Of a stretch of 64,000 nucleotides of DNA, positions 1 to 8,668 are shown piece by piece. Numbering within the stretch: the stretch's first letter is position 1; each line of letters begins with the position of its first letter. Made by a program: the position numbers and the translations under genes. This DNA comes from Bacillota bacterium (GTDB taxonomy: Bacteria > Bacillota > Bacilli > Paenibacillales > UBA4045). The stretch lies in contig JAEZQY010000061.1 of NCBI GenBank assembly GCA_023441055.1, forward strand, positions 62,001 through 126,000, written 5' to 3'. The notes beneath the pieces are model-generated. The model saw only the letters and a program-made list of their open reading frames with translations, was not told where the DNA came from and searched no databases.

Positions 1-1298
1 GCGACGGGGACGTAAGTGAGCATAATCGGATTCTCGAGAGCTATCGGCTGTCTATCCGGGAGCAAGCGCCGGCGCCGAGTCTGCAGGAATACGATCATAT
101 GATTGCGGATACGTCGATCTGGTATAGCGATGCGCAGGTGCGCATCCTGCAGACGGTCCCTCGCTACATACAGCCAGGTCAGAGCTTCGATCTGCGCCTC
201 ACAATTGAGAAGACCCTGCAGACTGCGCATGTTGAATTTGAATATGAGCCAGACTGGAGCGAACTGGAGCCTGCAGAGGAGCTGCCCGGTGGCAAGATCC
301 AATTCTCAGAGCCGACAGATGGCGGTCAGACAGTCTATACGAGAACGATTCGAGTTCGCGCGCTGCCGCTGCCGCCCGGCGAGACCAAGGCGCTCGGCGG
401 GATGGCTGCGAAGTCAGGCACGGCAAGGCTAGTAGTTGGCGACAGACTGATCTACGACTTGGCGCATGTCCGTCATACGATTGAGATCAGCGAGGTACCG
501 GCAGAGCAGCGTATTCTGGACGCTTATTATTCCCGTCCGCTCGATCATGCGCTGGAGTCGCCTTCTGAGCCATGTGTCTATCTGGCGAGGATCAGCCTGC
601 TGCAGATGGGCGCGACTTATGTGATAGATCGAGTAGATTCCATTCCATTCGATGACTACGTCATTAACCCGACGATGCTATATCGGATACTTATGTCTCA
701 AGAGGGAATTGGACGCGAGGTGCTAGAGACTGCCGGACAGCAGCATGGGGCTGAGCACGAACCGGCGCAGGCACTGCCATTCCCGGATATCAAGGATGAG
801 TTCCTGGGGCTGGTGGATGATGACGATGAGGCTGTGGAGGAGAAGGCTGCATCTGGCATTGCCGAGATCTCGATTATGCCGCTGGTGAAGAAGAAGTGGT
901 ACCAGAAGCGGGTGAAGGACTTCTATTCCGAGGAGATTGCGCATGGACTAGGCGCTGGTCCGGTCTTCATTACAGCTGGGCTGTCCGATGAGCAGGAGGA
1001 GACCGAGGTGATGCTTCCGGAGATGTGGAATCGCAGTGATGCGGTCTACTATGGGGAGCAGAGCATCTTCGCGAAGAGTGAGTTCGCATCGGAGCTGCCG
1101 AATGTGACGGTTGGATTCGTGTACTATCCGAAGAAGGGCACCTTCCGTATCGGCGTACGCGTGCATAAGAAGACGGAGCGCACACGACTGCGCATACGCT
1201 GGTGGGCGCTGAAGACCGCCGACCTGCAAGCCGAGCAAGGCGATAGCGCACTCGAAGCCGGACTGGCGCAGCAAGAGGCGGCAGCAGGTAGGGGCTAA
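1..1298 (+). CDS. C-terminal part of a possible phage-tail-fibre/baseplate-like protein (5' cut by window)
   Basis: The frame is open from base 3 of the window through an internal ATG at 99 to the stop at 1298, so the gene almost certainly begins upstream and only the last ~430 codons are here. I do not recognise a named family with certainty. The middle contains a stretch resembling tail-fibre or baseplate proteins (LARISLLQMGATYVIDRV, about residues 165-182 from the ATG at 99). The C-terminal ~100 residues contain HGLGAGPVFITAGL and FRIGV...LRIRWWALK, which recall beta-rich tips of tail-like proteins. An acidic linker (DDDDEAVEE) separates the two parts. Convergent with a MORN protein and close to a PAAR-like DUF4280 gene, which fits a contractile-injection-type locus. 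That role is inference; the alternative is an unrelated surface protein. Confidence 0.55.
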   Translation, partial: DGDVSEHNRILESYRLSIREQAPAPSLQEYDHMIADTSIWYSDAQVRILQTVPRYIQPGQSFDLRLTIEKTLQTAHVEFEYEPDWSELEPAEELPGGKIQFSEPTDGGQTVYTRTIRVRALPLPPGETKALGGMAAKSGTARLVVGDRLIYDLAHVRHTIEISEVPAEQRILDAYYSRPLDHALESPSEPCVYLARISLLQMGATYVIDRVDSIPFDDYVINPTMLYRILMSQEGIGREVLETAGQQHGAEHEPAQALPFPDIKDEFLGLVDDDDEAVEEKAASGIAEISIMPLVKKKWYQKRVKDFYSEEIAHGLGAGPVFITAGLSDEQEETEVMLPEMWNRSDAVYYGEQSIFAKSEFASELPNVTVGFVYYPKKGTFRIGVRVHKKTERTRLRIRWWALKTADLQAEQGDSALEAGLAQQEAAAGRG

Positions 1299-1340
1299 GG
1301 CGAGCAGGCTCCATTGTGATGCATGGCGCAGCATAGAAGC

Positions 1341-1380
1341 AAACAGAGGAAGGCGGGCGATGGCCCGTCTTCCTCTGTTT
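1341..1380. terminator. Long hairpin terminator after the first gene
   Basis: An 18-bp stem (one G-T wobble) closed by a GATG loop lies 43 bp after the stop of the first gene. The A-run at its 5' end and T-run at its 3' end are part of the stem, so it could act on transcripts from either side. Confidence 0.7.
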
Positions 1381-1460
1381 GGGTGCTGGTGCGTGTAGCG
1401 CCGGAAAGTGAAGCTAGAGAAAAACCTTCTAGAAAGACTGTCATAACTAACCGCTGCAAA

Positions 1461-1817
1461 CTCACCTGCTACGCTCCAGAAGTCCGGCGACACCGTACTA
1501 ATTGGTCCAAACTCACCTGCCACGCTCGAATAAGCCGGCTGCACCGTCTTACATGCTCCGAACTCACCTGCCACGCTCGAATAAGCCGGCTGTGCCGTCT
1601 TACATGCTCCGAACTCACCTGCCACGCTCGAATAAGCCGGCTGCGCCGTCTTACATGCTCCAACCTTACCTGCCACGCTCGAATAAGCCGGCTGCGCCGT
1701 CTTAAATGCTCTGAACTCACCTGCCACGCTCGAATAAGCCGGCTGCACCGTCTTACATGTTCCAACCTTACCTGCCACGCGCCAGCAGTCCGGTCAATCC
1801 GGACTACGTGCACACTT
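1461..1817. repeat. Seven-copy 51-bp tandem repeat (minisatellite)
   Basis: Seven units of exactly 51 bp start at 1461, 1512, 1563, 1614, 1665, 1716 and 1767. The four units from 1512 to 1715 are almost identical; the first and last are diverged. Because 51 is divisible by three, several frames on both strands stay open and give 17-residue repeats (for example AGEFGACKTAQPAYSSV on the minus strand), but none has a convincing start or ribosome binding site. The repeat fills most of the ~560-bp gap between two convergent genes. I regard it as non-coding. Confidence 0.85.
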
Positions 1818-1857
1818 CAGCCATCCCTGTCGGATAAAGTTACCCTTACACTCACCC

Positions 1858-3435
1858 TTATCGAATAACCGCATTAATTGGCTTGTCCTGATTATTCAGC
1901 TCGATGCTGTATGTACGATCATTCCATGTATACACATGCTGCTGCCCCGTCACTTCAACCGTCGCTGCAGCCGCGCCAGTATCCCCGCTTGGCTGCGCCT
2001 GCCGAACCAGCTGCGCTGCCAGTCGGTCCAACACCGCTCCGCTGCTCAGCTGCACTTCACTAACTGCGACTTCGCCGCTGCCACTCTCGTCGAGCTCGAC
2101 GATGAAGGCCAGCTTCAGCTCCTGGAAGCGCATCTTAAGCGAAGGCTCCACCGCTTCGGCGATCTCCGCAGCGCCATCCACAAAAGCTTCAGTATTCAAC
2201 TCATCGAGCAATGCGGCATCCAGTTCAACAGTCGGAGCATTCAAGATCTCCACGCCTGTCGACTTGCCTAGCAGCTCCTCTAGTCGAACCGCCGACAGTC
2301 CGAGATAGCCAGACACATCAGGCTCGCCGCCTGTGAAGTGCCCGCGATACAGCACAGTCCCGTCCTCCTTGTACCAGATGCCGAGGCCGCTGAGCGAACC
2401 ACCCACGAAGAGCCCCTCGTACTCGACTAATCCCAGCGCATTATATAGCTTGCCCTCGCCTTGATACTGACCAGCGACGAAGCCGCCGCTATATATCGTA
2501 ACACCGTTGTCCGCATACAGAGTCCCGGCACCGTTATACTGACCAGCCAGATAACCGCCCTCGTACTTCACATTGCCGCTCTCATAGAATTCATTGCCCG
2601 CGCCGGACGCCTTACCATTGCTGAACGAACCCTCATAGCGCACGAAGCCGTTCTCATATAGAAGCTTACCTGTACCATTGTACATCCCGTTCAGGAAGCC
2701 CCCCTGATATACCATCGCACCTGTCTCACCATAGGTCGTTCCCTCACCGGAGTAACTGCCATTAGCGAAGCCGCCCTCATAGCGCAGAACGCCATCCTCC
2801 GTATACTGCCTGCCCATCCCATTCGGAGCGCCGGCCTTGTATTCCCCTTGATAAGCGACCTTCCCATTGGCAAAATAAAGCCTTCCCTGTCCTTCGTACA
2901 CATCATCAGCAAAACCACCTGTGTATACGAGTGAGCCCGACTCGTCATAACGACTGCCTTCAACGAGCGCGCCCTTCGTATAGGTGCCCTCCTCCTTGAT
3001 TGTGCCGTCCGGCCAATACAGCTTGCCCGCGCCGTCGTAGACACCTCCGACCAGCGCGCCTTCGAATAAGACCGCGCCGTTCTCATCCACCAGCTTAGCG
3101 TCGCCTGAATAGGGACTTGCTGGTCCGCTCGCGGTAACTGCAATCGCTGGCTTCTTGTTGAACAGCTTATTGATAAACTTAGGCGGCTTAATGAAGATGA
3201 AGAAATAGAGAATCAAAATCACCAGAATAACGATGATAATCAGCTTCTTCGAAACGTACACATTGCCGAAGCGAACATAGCTTGCCTTGGTGATTTCCTT
3301 CTGTCCCAGAATCTCTTTGAACTTCCGCTTGATCCACTTGGCGAGGAGCTTGGGCCAGTTCTTAAGCCGCTTAAGCGGCATGATGATCTTCTTTTTAATT
3401 GGGGTAATGAAGGGTTTGATGATTTTCTCTATCAA
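1858..3435 (-). CDS. Membrane-anchored MORN-repeat protein
   Basis: 525 residues from a TTG start preceded by GAAGGAG at 9-bp spacing. The N-terminus is strongly basic (about residues 1-60), followed by one membrane helix at about 65-82. About eleven MORN-type repeats (pattern YEGGF..G.Y.G.G, roughly 23 residues each) follow at about 110-365. The last ~100 residues form a separate domain with an Ala/Thr-rich turn and end in a short beta-rich tail. By the positive-inside rule the repeats would lie outside the membrane. YwqK-type MORN proteins are known as immunity partners of LXG toxins, and MORN proteins also occur beside secretion loci; which applies here cannot be read from the sequence. 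It lies 37 bp downstream of the DUF4280 gene on the same strand, so the two are probably co-transcribed. Confidence 0.85.
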   Translation of the reverse strand: MIEKIIKPFITPIKKKIIMPLKRLKNWPKLLAKWIKRKFKEILGQKEITKASYVRFGNVYVSKKLIIIVILVILILYFFIFIKPPKFINKLFNKKPAIAVTASGPASPYSGDAKLVDENGAVLFEGALVGGVYDGAGKLYWPDGTIKEEGTYTKGALVEGSRYDESGSLVYTGGFADDVYEGQGRLYFANGKVAYQGEYKAGAPNGMGRQYTEDGVLRYEGGFANGSYSGEGTTYGETGAMVYQGGFLNGMYNGTGKLLYENGFVRYEGSFSNGKASGAGNEFYESGNVKYEGGYLAGQYNGAGTLYADNGVTIYSGGFVAGQYQGEGKLYNALGLVEYEGLFVGGSLSGLGIWYKEDGTVLYRGHFTGGEPDVSGYLGLSAVRLEELLGKSTGVEILNAPTVELDAALLDELNTEAFVDGAAEIAEAVEPSLKMRFQELKLAFIVELDESGSGEVAVSEVQLSSGAVLDRLAAQLVRQAQPSGDTGAAAATVEVTGQQHVYTWNDRTYSIELNNQDKPINAVIR

Positions 3436-3472
3436 GAGATTCGACTCCTTCGTGAATACACATTGTGTCCTT

Positions 3473-3865
3473 TTAAGGAACTTGCACCGTCATCTGACCG
3501 GGACTCACAATCTCGATAATGCCTCCCCAGTTGCACATGCACTTCGATGAGTTGTTCAGCGCGGGCATGTTCCCGACCAAGACGGTCGGTGAACCTGGGA
3601 ACCACGGCGCAGTAGTAGCGGGTATGCAGGGCATAGGTGTCAGAACACCCAGTGCTGCCGCTGTAGCTGATGCGACAGTGGGATTCGCCATCGATTGACA
3701 CATACCGAACGGCATGATATTGGCTAGAGGTTTGTTATCCATAATGTTCGCGAATGGCATGGCGGTCATAACCCGATTAGCCGGCAGAACCATGAGCGTC
3801 CCCGGTGCAACTCCGAAGCTGCACTTCAACGTGGCGCCTCCGCATACGAATTGTCCCATATCCAT
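3473..3865 (-). CDS. DUF4280 (PAAR-like) protein
   Basis: 130 residues beginning MDMGQFVCGGATLKCSFG, with conserved turns (VLPANRV, ANIMDNKPLANIMPFG, MCQSMANP) and a C-terminal CKCMCNWGG-like cysteine/glycine motif typical of DUF4280. This family resembles the PAAR spike tip of type VI and extracellular contractile injection systems, where it caps the needle and carries cargo. The start may be the ATG at 3865 or the one two codons later (3859), which is better spaced from a G-rich Shine-Dalgarno. It lies immediately upstream of the MORN gene. No spike (VgrG), sheath or tube gene is inside the window, so the system it belongs to is unproven. Confidence 0.75.
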   Translation of the reverse strand: MDMGQFVCGGATLKCSFGVAPGTLMVLPANRVMTAMPFANIMDNKPLANIMPFGMCQSMANPTVASATAAALGVLTPMPCIPATTAPWFPGSPTVLVGNMPALNNSSKCMCNWGGIIEIVSPGQMTVQVP

Positions 3866-4013
3866 CCCCCAATTACGACTAAATACTCTTCAATTCTACT
3901 ATTAATGACAACTTACAGCAATAAATATAAGACTATAAAACACAAAACCGCAGATTTATAGTAGTATATAAAATAGAGTAGCTAAGAATAAATTACCAGA
4001 AGGCGGAGTAGAT

Positions 4014-5198
4014 GTGAGAAGCCTGTGGATTAGAATAGGCGTTGCCGTGCTCGGCCTAGTAATAATTATGGGCACCGGCTTAGGACATAGCGCGCTTATC
4101 GCATTGGAAACGTTGCCAATTTCGCACGAACAACAGACCGGTGATGAGCAGACGATCGTTGCGGAAGATCCGGCTCCAGACCCTGAAGCAGCTGACGATA
4201 CGGTGCCGGATACCCCTGTTGCGGATAATCGGCCATCAATCGGCAGCGAGGTGTTCATCGCCTATGTGTATGCATCAGAGCGTGTGGCGGCATGGTCAGA
4301 CTATGCGCTGGCGATATCGAAGTCGGCGAAGGATGCCGAGGTGCTCGCTAAGTTCGGATTAGTCAGCGTCGATGAGGTGAAGTCGCGTCAAGCGGCGAGG
4401 CAGGCTGCGCTGGATGAGCTGCGCCTGCAGAAGCTGAATCAGGAGGCTGCTTCCGGCCAGATCAGCGCCTATACGGGAACCGGCAGCTCACCAGCGGAGG
4501 CGCTGTCCGCCGATCCCGAACTCGCTGCGCAGTTGAAGCTGTCGCTGCTTAGCGAGAAGAGCGCCGCACGCGGACTCCAGCATGCACAGCTGCAGCTTCG
4601 CTCAGGCACCTCGTCAGCAGCGGAGGTAGACGCACAGCAGCTCGTCTATCTGCAGGCGCGGCTCAGTGTCATTGCTGTGAAGATCGCCTATTGCGAGTCC
4701 ATCCTCGCGGCTTACATAGCTAGCGGCGGCCAAGCCATGCGCCTGACCGCCTTCCTGGAGACACTGAACCAGCAGGCGGAGATCGCCGAGCTGGAGGAAT
4801 GGCAGGCTCTCCTCGATACCTACATGATCCGACCTTACAGCCGCTCGGAAGCCGCCGCGCACAGCAGTATTCCCCGATCCATGGAACAGGAGGGGGAGCG
4901 ATTCGTACCGCTGCGAGCGTATGCGGAGGCGCTGCACTATGAGCTGGAGTGGGTGCCGGAGCAATCTCGCGTACAGCTCTCGAATGGCCAGCAGACGATC
5001 AGCTTGACGATGCTCGAGACGCAGGTATTGATCGATAACGAGGCCTACAGCTTGCTGGGTGCGCCTTATGTACGCAGTGGTCATACCTACGTGCCGCTAA
5101 CCTTGTTCTCCAGCTTGCTCGGACTCGAGGTGTATTGGATCGAGCAGGAGGAACAAGCGATGATACTTCCAGGGATTGGAGAAGTGGGCCTACCGTGA
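4014..5198 (+). CDS. Membrane protein with long helical region and C-terminal stalk domain
   Basis: 394 residues from a GTG start with GGCGGA upstream. There is a signal/anchor helix at about residues 5-25, an acidic Pro/Asp-rich linker, then a long helical, Ala/Gln/Glu-rich region (about 85-270) that reads like a coiled coil or a TolC-like hairpin. The last ~105 residues match the copper amine oxidase N-terminal-like stalk domain (FVPLRAYAEALHYELEW...TYVPLTLFSSLLGLEV), common in surface proteins of Paenibacillus. The stop codon overlaps the start of the next gene (GTGA), indicating translational coupling with the cyclase-like sensor. It is probably an extracytoplasmic partner of that sensor. 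Function is unknown. Confidence 0.75.
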   Translation: MRSLWIRIGVAVLGLVIIMGTGLGHSALIALETLPISHEQQTGDEQTIVAEDPAPDPEAADDTVPDTPVADNRPSIGSEVFIAYVYASERVAAWSDYALAISKSAKDAEVLAKFGLVSVDEVKSRQAARQAALDELRLQKLNQEAASGQISAYTGTGSSPAEALSADPELAAQLKLSLLSEKSAARGLQHAQLQLRSGTSSAAEVDAQQLVYLQARLSVIAVKIAYCESILAAYIASGGQAMRLTAFLETLNQQAEIAELEEWQALLDTYMIRPYSRSEAAAHSSIPRSMEQEGERFVPLRAYAEALHYELEWVPEQSRVQLSNGQQTISLTMLETQVLIDNEAYSLLGAPYVRSGHTYVPLTLFSSLLGLEVYWIEQEEQAMILPGIGEVGLP

Positions 5199-7954
5199 AT
5201 ACGAAATTTATGACATGGCTATTCGCTGCAATCGCAGTGGCGATCATCCTGATCGCAGGCAGAGAATACTGGTCGTTGCAGCCTTTTCAGAGTGAGGCCG
5301 CCTATACGAATATATCGCGGGTTGCGATGGATGCGGAAGGTGCAGTCTATACGATCACTGATTCTCGCAAGATGATTCATAAGGTAGATGCATCGGGCGA
5401 ACTCGTATACGCGATACCGAGCTCGCTTGAGCTGCAGCCGGATACGATTCAATTGTTCAGCAGCATTACGGCGGATGACGAAGGCAATGCATATGCGCTG
5501 ATTACTGTGCTCGATTCGTATGGGCTTAAGGTATCGGGCGAGCGGATTATTCGAGTTTCGCCCAATGGCTCACAGATGAGCAGCATCTATACAGCGACCT
5601 ATGAGCTGTCTGATAATTTGATGCGAGTCGGCAAGATTCAGTCGCTCTCCGCTAAGGAGGGGTATGTCTACTTTTTCAAAATGGATCCTTCCTACGCTTC
5701 CTTGCTCCGATTGTCAGGAACGGTCGCGGCAGCGGCGCAGTCGCCTGAGGTTGTCCGTACGATCGAGATGGCCGATAATCGATACCTGAATGAATTGGCG
5801 GGGCATGACGCGGATCGGTTTTATTTTACATCTAAGCGGGGTTCACTCTATGAGGTGTCGGACGGCAGGGTGCTGCAGATTTACCCGCAGTCAGATGCGG
5901 AGCAACTGAATTTCCCGGTCGGGATTGTCTCGGATGATCAACATTTCGTCTATTATATTGACTATCATGAGGGCGCTGTGCGCAGGATGAATGTGAATGG
6001 GGCCGATTATTCAGCCCAGACGTTCCTAGCCATGGATAAGCTGGTGGGCTTATTTGGCGACATCGAGTGGTCTGACTTCACGAATATCACGGCAACTGCG
6101 CAGTCGGTCGTTGTTGCAACTTCCGACCAAGTGGTGAAGCTGTCTGTCAGTGGCGCAATTGAATCAGTTGAGTCCGGGTATCACTACCCGAAGCTGACGA
6201 TGTGGCTGAAGCTGGGCTACTGGCTGCTGCTACTCGTGTTCGTGCTGATTATCGGCATGCTGATCCGGCACATCTATATCCATATGCTGAAGCGCAAGTT
6301 CTTCCTGCTGCTTAAGCAGCTGGCCATGATCATCCCGGTTGTACTGCTGCTGATGGCGGGCTTGTCCTATTCGATCTATTCCTCCTTCTCCAGGGAGATT
6401 AAGGATGATACGAACAATCAGCTGTTATTGCTCGCAGGTAACGGCAAGTATCTGGTGAGCGGCGATCACCTGGAGGCGATTCATTCGCCGCGGGACTTCA
6501 TGAGCGAGGACTACCAGGCGATCAAGGGGCGGCTGAATGAATTGTTCTCGCGCGCGGGCGAGAATCGAGACGGATTATATAATACGATCTATCGTTATAT
6601 GGATGGTCAGCTCTATATCATCATGGATGATGATGACAGTGTGACTATGTTCGAGCCATTCGAGCTGAGTGAGGAGAACCTGCTCGTACTGCGGGAGGGA
6701 CAGGTGGTATCCGGCGAGTGGGAGGATTCCACGGGGCAATGGATGTATGCGCTCGGCCCGCTCTACAATTCGAGTGGTGAAATTATCGGCATCTATGAGA
6801 CGGGCAAGGATATGATCGGGATGAACCGGTCGACCTCCGAGATCGTGTCGGACATTCTGAAGATTGTAGCGTTGATCGGAGTCGTGCTCCTGATTGTTAT
6901 TACGCTGATGACGGTGTATCTCGTGTCCTCGATTCATAAGCTTCGCAGGAGCGTGAACCTCATCGCAGGCGGCGAGTGGGATGTCAAGGTGGAGATTCGT
7001 ACGCGCGATGAGGTGGCGGAGCTCGGCGAGCGGTTCAATATGATGGCCAGCTCGATACGCCAGTACATCCAAGAGGTGACCAAGCTCAGTAATTCGTACT
7101 TCCGCTTCGTGCCGCAGCAGTTCCTGAAGGTGCTCGGCAAGACGAATATGACGCAGATCAATCTCGGCGAGCAGTCGAATAGACGTATGACGATGCTCGT
7201 CTGTAAAATGCGAGAATTCTCAGAGTTCTCTAATACGCTAACGACAGAGGAGAACTTCAAGTTTATTAACTCGTTCCTCAAGGTATTCGGTCCGATCATT
7301 AGAGAATACGGCGGCTTCACCAGTCGTTATCTGGGGCCGGGTATTCAGTCGATGTTCCCGAATGATCCAGGGGAGGCGCTGAAGGCAGCTATCAAGCTGC
7401 GTACGACGCTAGAGAGCTATAATGAAGGTCGTCAGCAGGCCGGGTTTGAGCCGATAGAGATCGGAATCGCGATCCATACGGCTGACGTCATGATCGGCAT
7501 CATTGGCGAGGAGCAGCGCATGGAGGGCAGCGTGGTGTCCACGGATGTCGACCTGACGCTGGAACTGGAGAAGCTGTCGGCTAAGCTAGGCGTCAATGTG
7601 CTGTTGACTGAGGATGCGCTGCGCTCGATGAGGAAGCAGCCACAGGGGCAGGGGCATTATCGCAAGCTGGGTGCCTTCCAACTCGATGAGGAGCAACGTA
7701 AGATCGAGTTATACGATTTGTATGAAGGCGACCCTGTCCATATTCGCCGATTGAAGCAGGAGACCAAGCCGCAATTCGAGCGGGCGGTAGAGCTGTTCCA
7801 GAGCGGCCGCTTCTATGATGCGCGCGAGGGCTTCGTGGCGGTTGTGAAGAAGAACCGATACGATCTGGCGGCTAAGCTATATTTCTTTGAATGTGATCGT
7901 TATTACCAGGAAGGCGTAACCGAGCAGTGGAACAACGCGCTTAGAATCTCATAA
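5195..7954 (+). CDS. Membrane sensor with extracellular propeller, HAMP and degenerate class III cyclase domain
   Basis: 919 residues. The GTG at 5195 overlaps the previous stop and has GGAGAAG upstream; a further in-frame ATG at 5135 lies inside the previous gene. Order: membrane helix (6-23), NHL/beta-propeller-like extracellular region (about 30-330), two membrane helices (about 340-400), an extracellular sensor segment, a fourth helix (about 565-590), HAMP (about 590-640), a class III adenylate/guanylate cyclase homology domain (about 660-810) and a short TPR-like tail. The cyclase residues are lost: the two metal-binding Asp positions are Lys671 and Pro715 (GPG instead of GDG), and the transition-state Asn/Arg positions are Asp786 and Glu790. 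It is therefore probably a non-catalytic signalling domain. The propeller and cyclase assignments rest on motif reading. Confidence 0.8.
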   Translation: MNTKFMTWLFAAIAVAIILIAGREYWSLQPFQSEAAYTNISRVAMDAEGAVYTITDSRKMIHKVDASGELVYAIPSSLELQPDTIQLFSSITADDEGNAYALITVLDSYGLKVSGERIIRVSPNGSQMSSIYTATYELSDNLMRVGKIQSLSAKEGYVYFFKMDPSYASLLRLSGTVAAAAQSPEVVRTIEMADNRYLNELAGHDADRFYFTSKRGSLYEVSDGRVLQIYPQSDAEQLNFPVGIVSDDQHFVYYIDYHEGAVRRMNVNGADYSAQTFLAMDKLVGLFGDIEWSDFTNITATAQSVVVATSDQVVKLSVSGAIESVESGYHYPKLTMWLKLGYWLLLLVFVLIIGMLIRHIYIHMLKRKFFLLLKQLAMIIPVVLLLMAGLSYSIYSSFSREIKDDTNNQLLLLAGNGKYLVSGDHLEAIHSPRDFMSEDYQAIKGRLNELFSRAGENRDGLYNTIYRYMDGQLYIIMDDDDSVTMFEPFELSEENLLVLREGQVVSGEWEDSTGQWMYALGPLYNSSGEIIGIYETGKDMIGMNRSTSEIVSDILKIVALIGVVLLIVITLMTVYLVSSIHKLRRSVNLIAGGEWDVKVEIRTRDEVAELGERFNMMASSIRQYIQEVTKLSNSYFRFVPQQFLKVLGKTNMTQINLGEQSNRRMTMLVCKMREFSEFSNTLTTEENFKFINSFLKVFGPIIREYGGFTSRYLGPGIQSMFPNDPGEALKAAIKLRTTLESYNEGRQQAGFEPIEIGIAIHTADVMIGIIGEEQRMEGSVVSTDVDLTLELEKLSAKLGVNVLLTEDALRSMRKQPQGQGHYRKLGAFQLDEEQRKIELYDLYEGDPVHIRRLKQETKPQFERAVELFQSGRFYDAREGFVAVVKKNRYDLAAKLYFFECDRYYQEGVTEQWNNALRIS

Positions 7955-7985
7955 TCGAAACCGACATTGAAGGGGCGAGCTTAAC

Positions 7986-8522
7986 ATGACGAATATCACA
8001 GAGCAAGGGACGAATGCACAGGAACAGCCAGCACTGGAGATCAAGAAGGTGCAGACCGGGACGGAGGCGGGCCGCGTATCCGACTTCCTGCTCGGGGAGC
8101 ATTGCTTCGACGATCAACGCTTTACGCCGGGCGAGACCGAGCAGCTCCGATGGCTACCGATGCGCAGTCTGCAGGAGAAACATGTGGTGTGTTGGTACAC
8201 AGAGGATCAGGGCGAGGTCGTATCGGCGATCATCTTCGTGGAGAATGAGCACAGGAGCGGCGGCTATCGCCTGGAATACTTCGGTGTGCATCGCGGGTAT
8301 CGTCACCGTAAGCTGGGCTGGCAGTTGATCGAGGCGATGTTCCGCTATTGTCGCTCGGAGGACGGACGCTATGTGGAGACCTTCACCTGCGATCTGCCCG
8401 AATATGCGAGCGCCCGCAAGATGTTCGAACGCAATGGCTTCGAATTTATGTGCCGCCTACCCGATTACTATTATCCGGGCGAAGGCAAGCTGCTGTATAT
8501 TAAGAATTTGGTTGGTGCTTAA
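7986..8522 (+). CDS. GNAT-family N-acetyltransferase
   Basis: 178 residues, 31 bp after the cyclase-like gene on the same strand, so possibly co-transcribed, with AAGGGGCGAG before the ATG. The GNAT fold is visible: a strand with VVSAIIFVENEHRSGGYRLEYFGVH, the acetyl-CoA loop YRHRKLGWQLIEAMF (a variant of R/Q-x-x-G-x-G/A), then SARKMFERNGFEFMCRLPDYYY, the usual C-terminal half. It would transfer an acetyl group from acetyl-CoA to an amine in the cytoplasm. The substrate cannot be predicted from the sequence. Confidence 0.8.
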   Translation: MTNITEQGTNAQEQPALEIKKVQTGTEAGRVSDFLLGEHCFDDQRFTPGETEQLRWLPMRSLQEKHVVCWYTEDQGEVVSAIIFVENEHRSGGYRLEYFGVHRGYRHRKLGWQLIEAMFRYCRSEDGRYVETFTCDLPEYASARKMFERNGFEFMCRLPDYYYPGEGKLLYIKNLVGA

Positions 8523-8600
8523 GCAGTTGGACCGCGATTCTAATTGCGTTATGACTGTCCTTACAGAAAATGCAGTTTTGACCATGCCAAAGATCGTAAA

Positions 8601-8640
8601 AGAGCCGAGCTCGTGTTATGTATAAACGCGGCTCGGCTCT
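8601..8640. terminator. Terminator between convergent GNAT and sulfatase genes
   Basis: A 10-bp perfect stem (AGAGCCGAGC / GCTCGGCTCT) with a 20-base loop lies between the two convergent genes, 78 bp after the GNAT stop and 28 bp after the sulfatase stop. An A-run (GTAAA) precedes it on the plus strand, which gives U-rich RNA on the minus side. Confidence 0.65.
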
Positions 8641-8668
8641 GCATTTCATGAACATGTCTCTTTATTAT

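Noticed and set aside
948..1778. 276-codon minus-strand open frame across the tandem repeat
   Set aside because: Its length comes from the 51-bp repeat unit, divisible by three; it overlaps the end of the first gene in antisense and has no good ribosome binding site.
1323..1868. 181-codon plus-strand frame through the same repeat
   Set aside because: Same repeat artefact; it begins beside the terminator hairpin and has no Shine-Dalgarno.
5135..5194. Upstream ATG start for the cyclase-like sensor
   Set aside because: It lies inside the preceding gene; the GTG at 5195 overlapping the stop has the proper ribosome binding site and begins just before the membrane helix.
6575..7072. 165-codon minus-strand frame within the cyclase-like gene
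   Set aside because: Antisense shadow without ribosome binding site in a gene with clear domain structure.
5195..7954. Active adenylate/guanylate cyclase annotation
   Set aside because: The fold is recognisable but the metal and transition-state residues are replaced, so I name it a degenerate domain.
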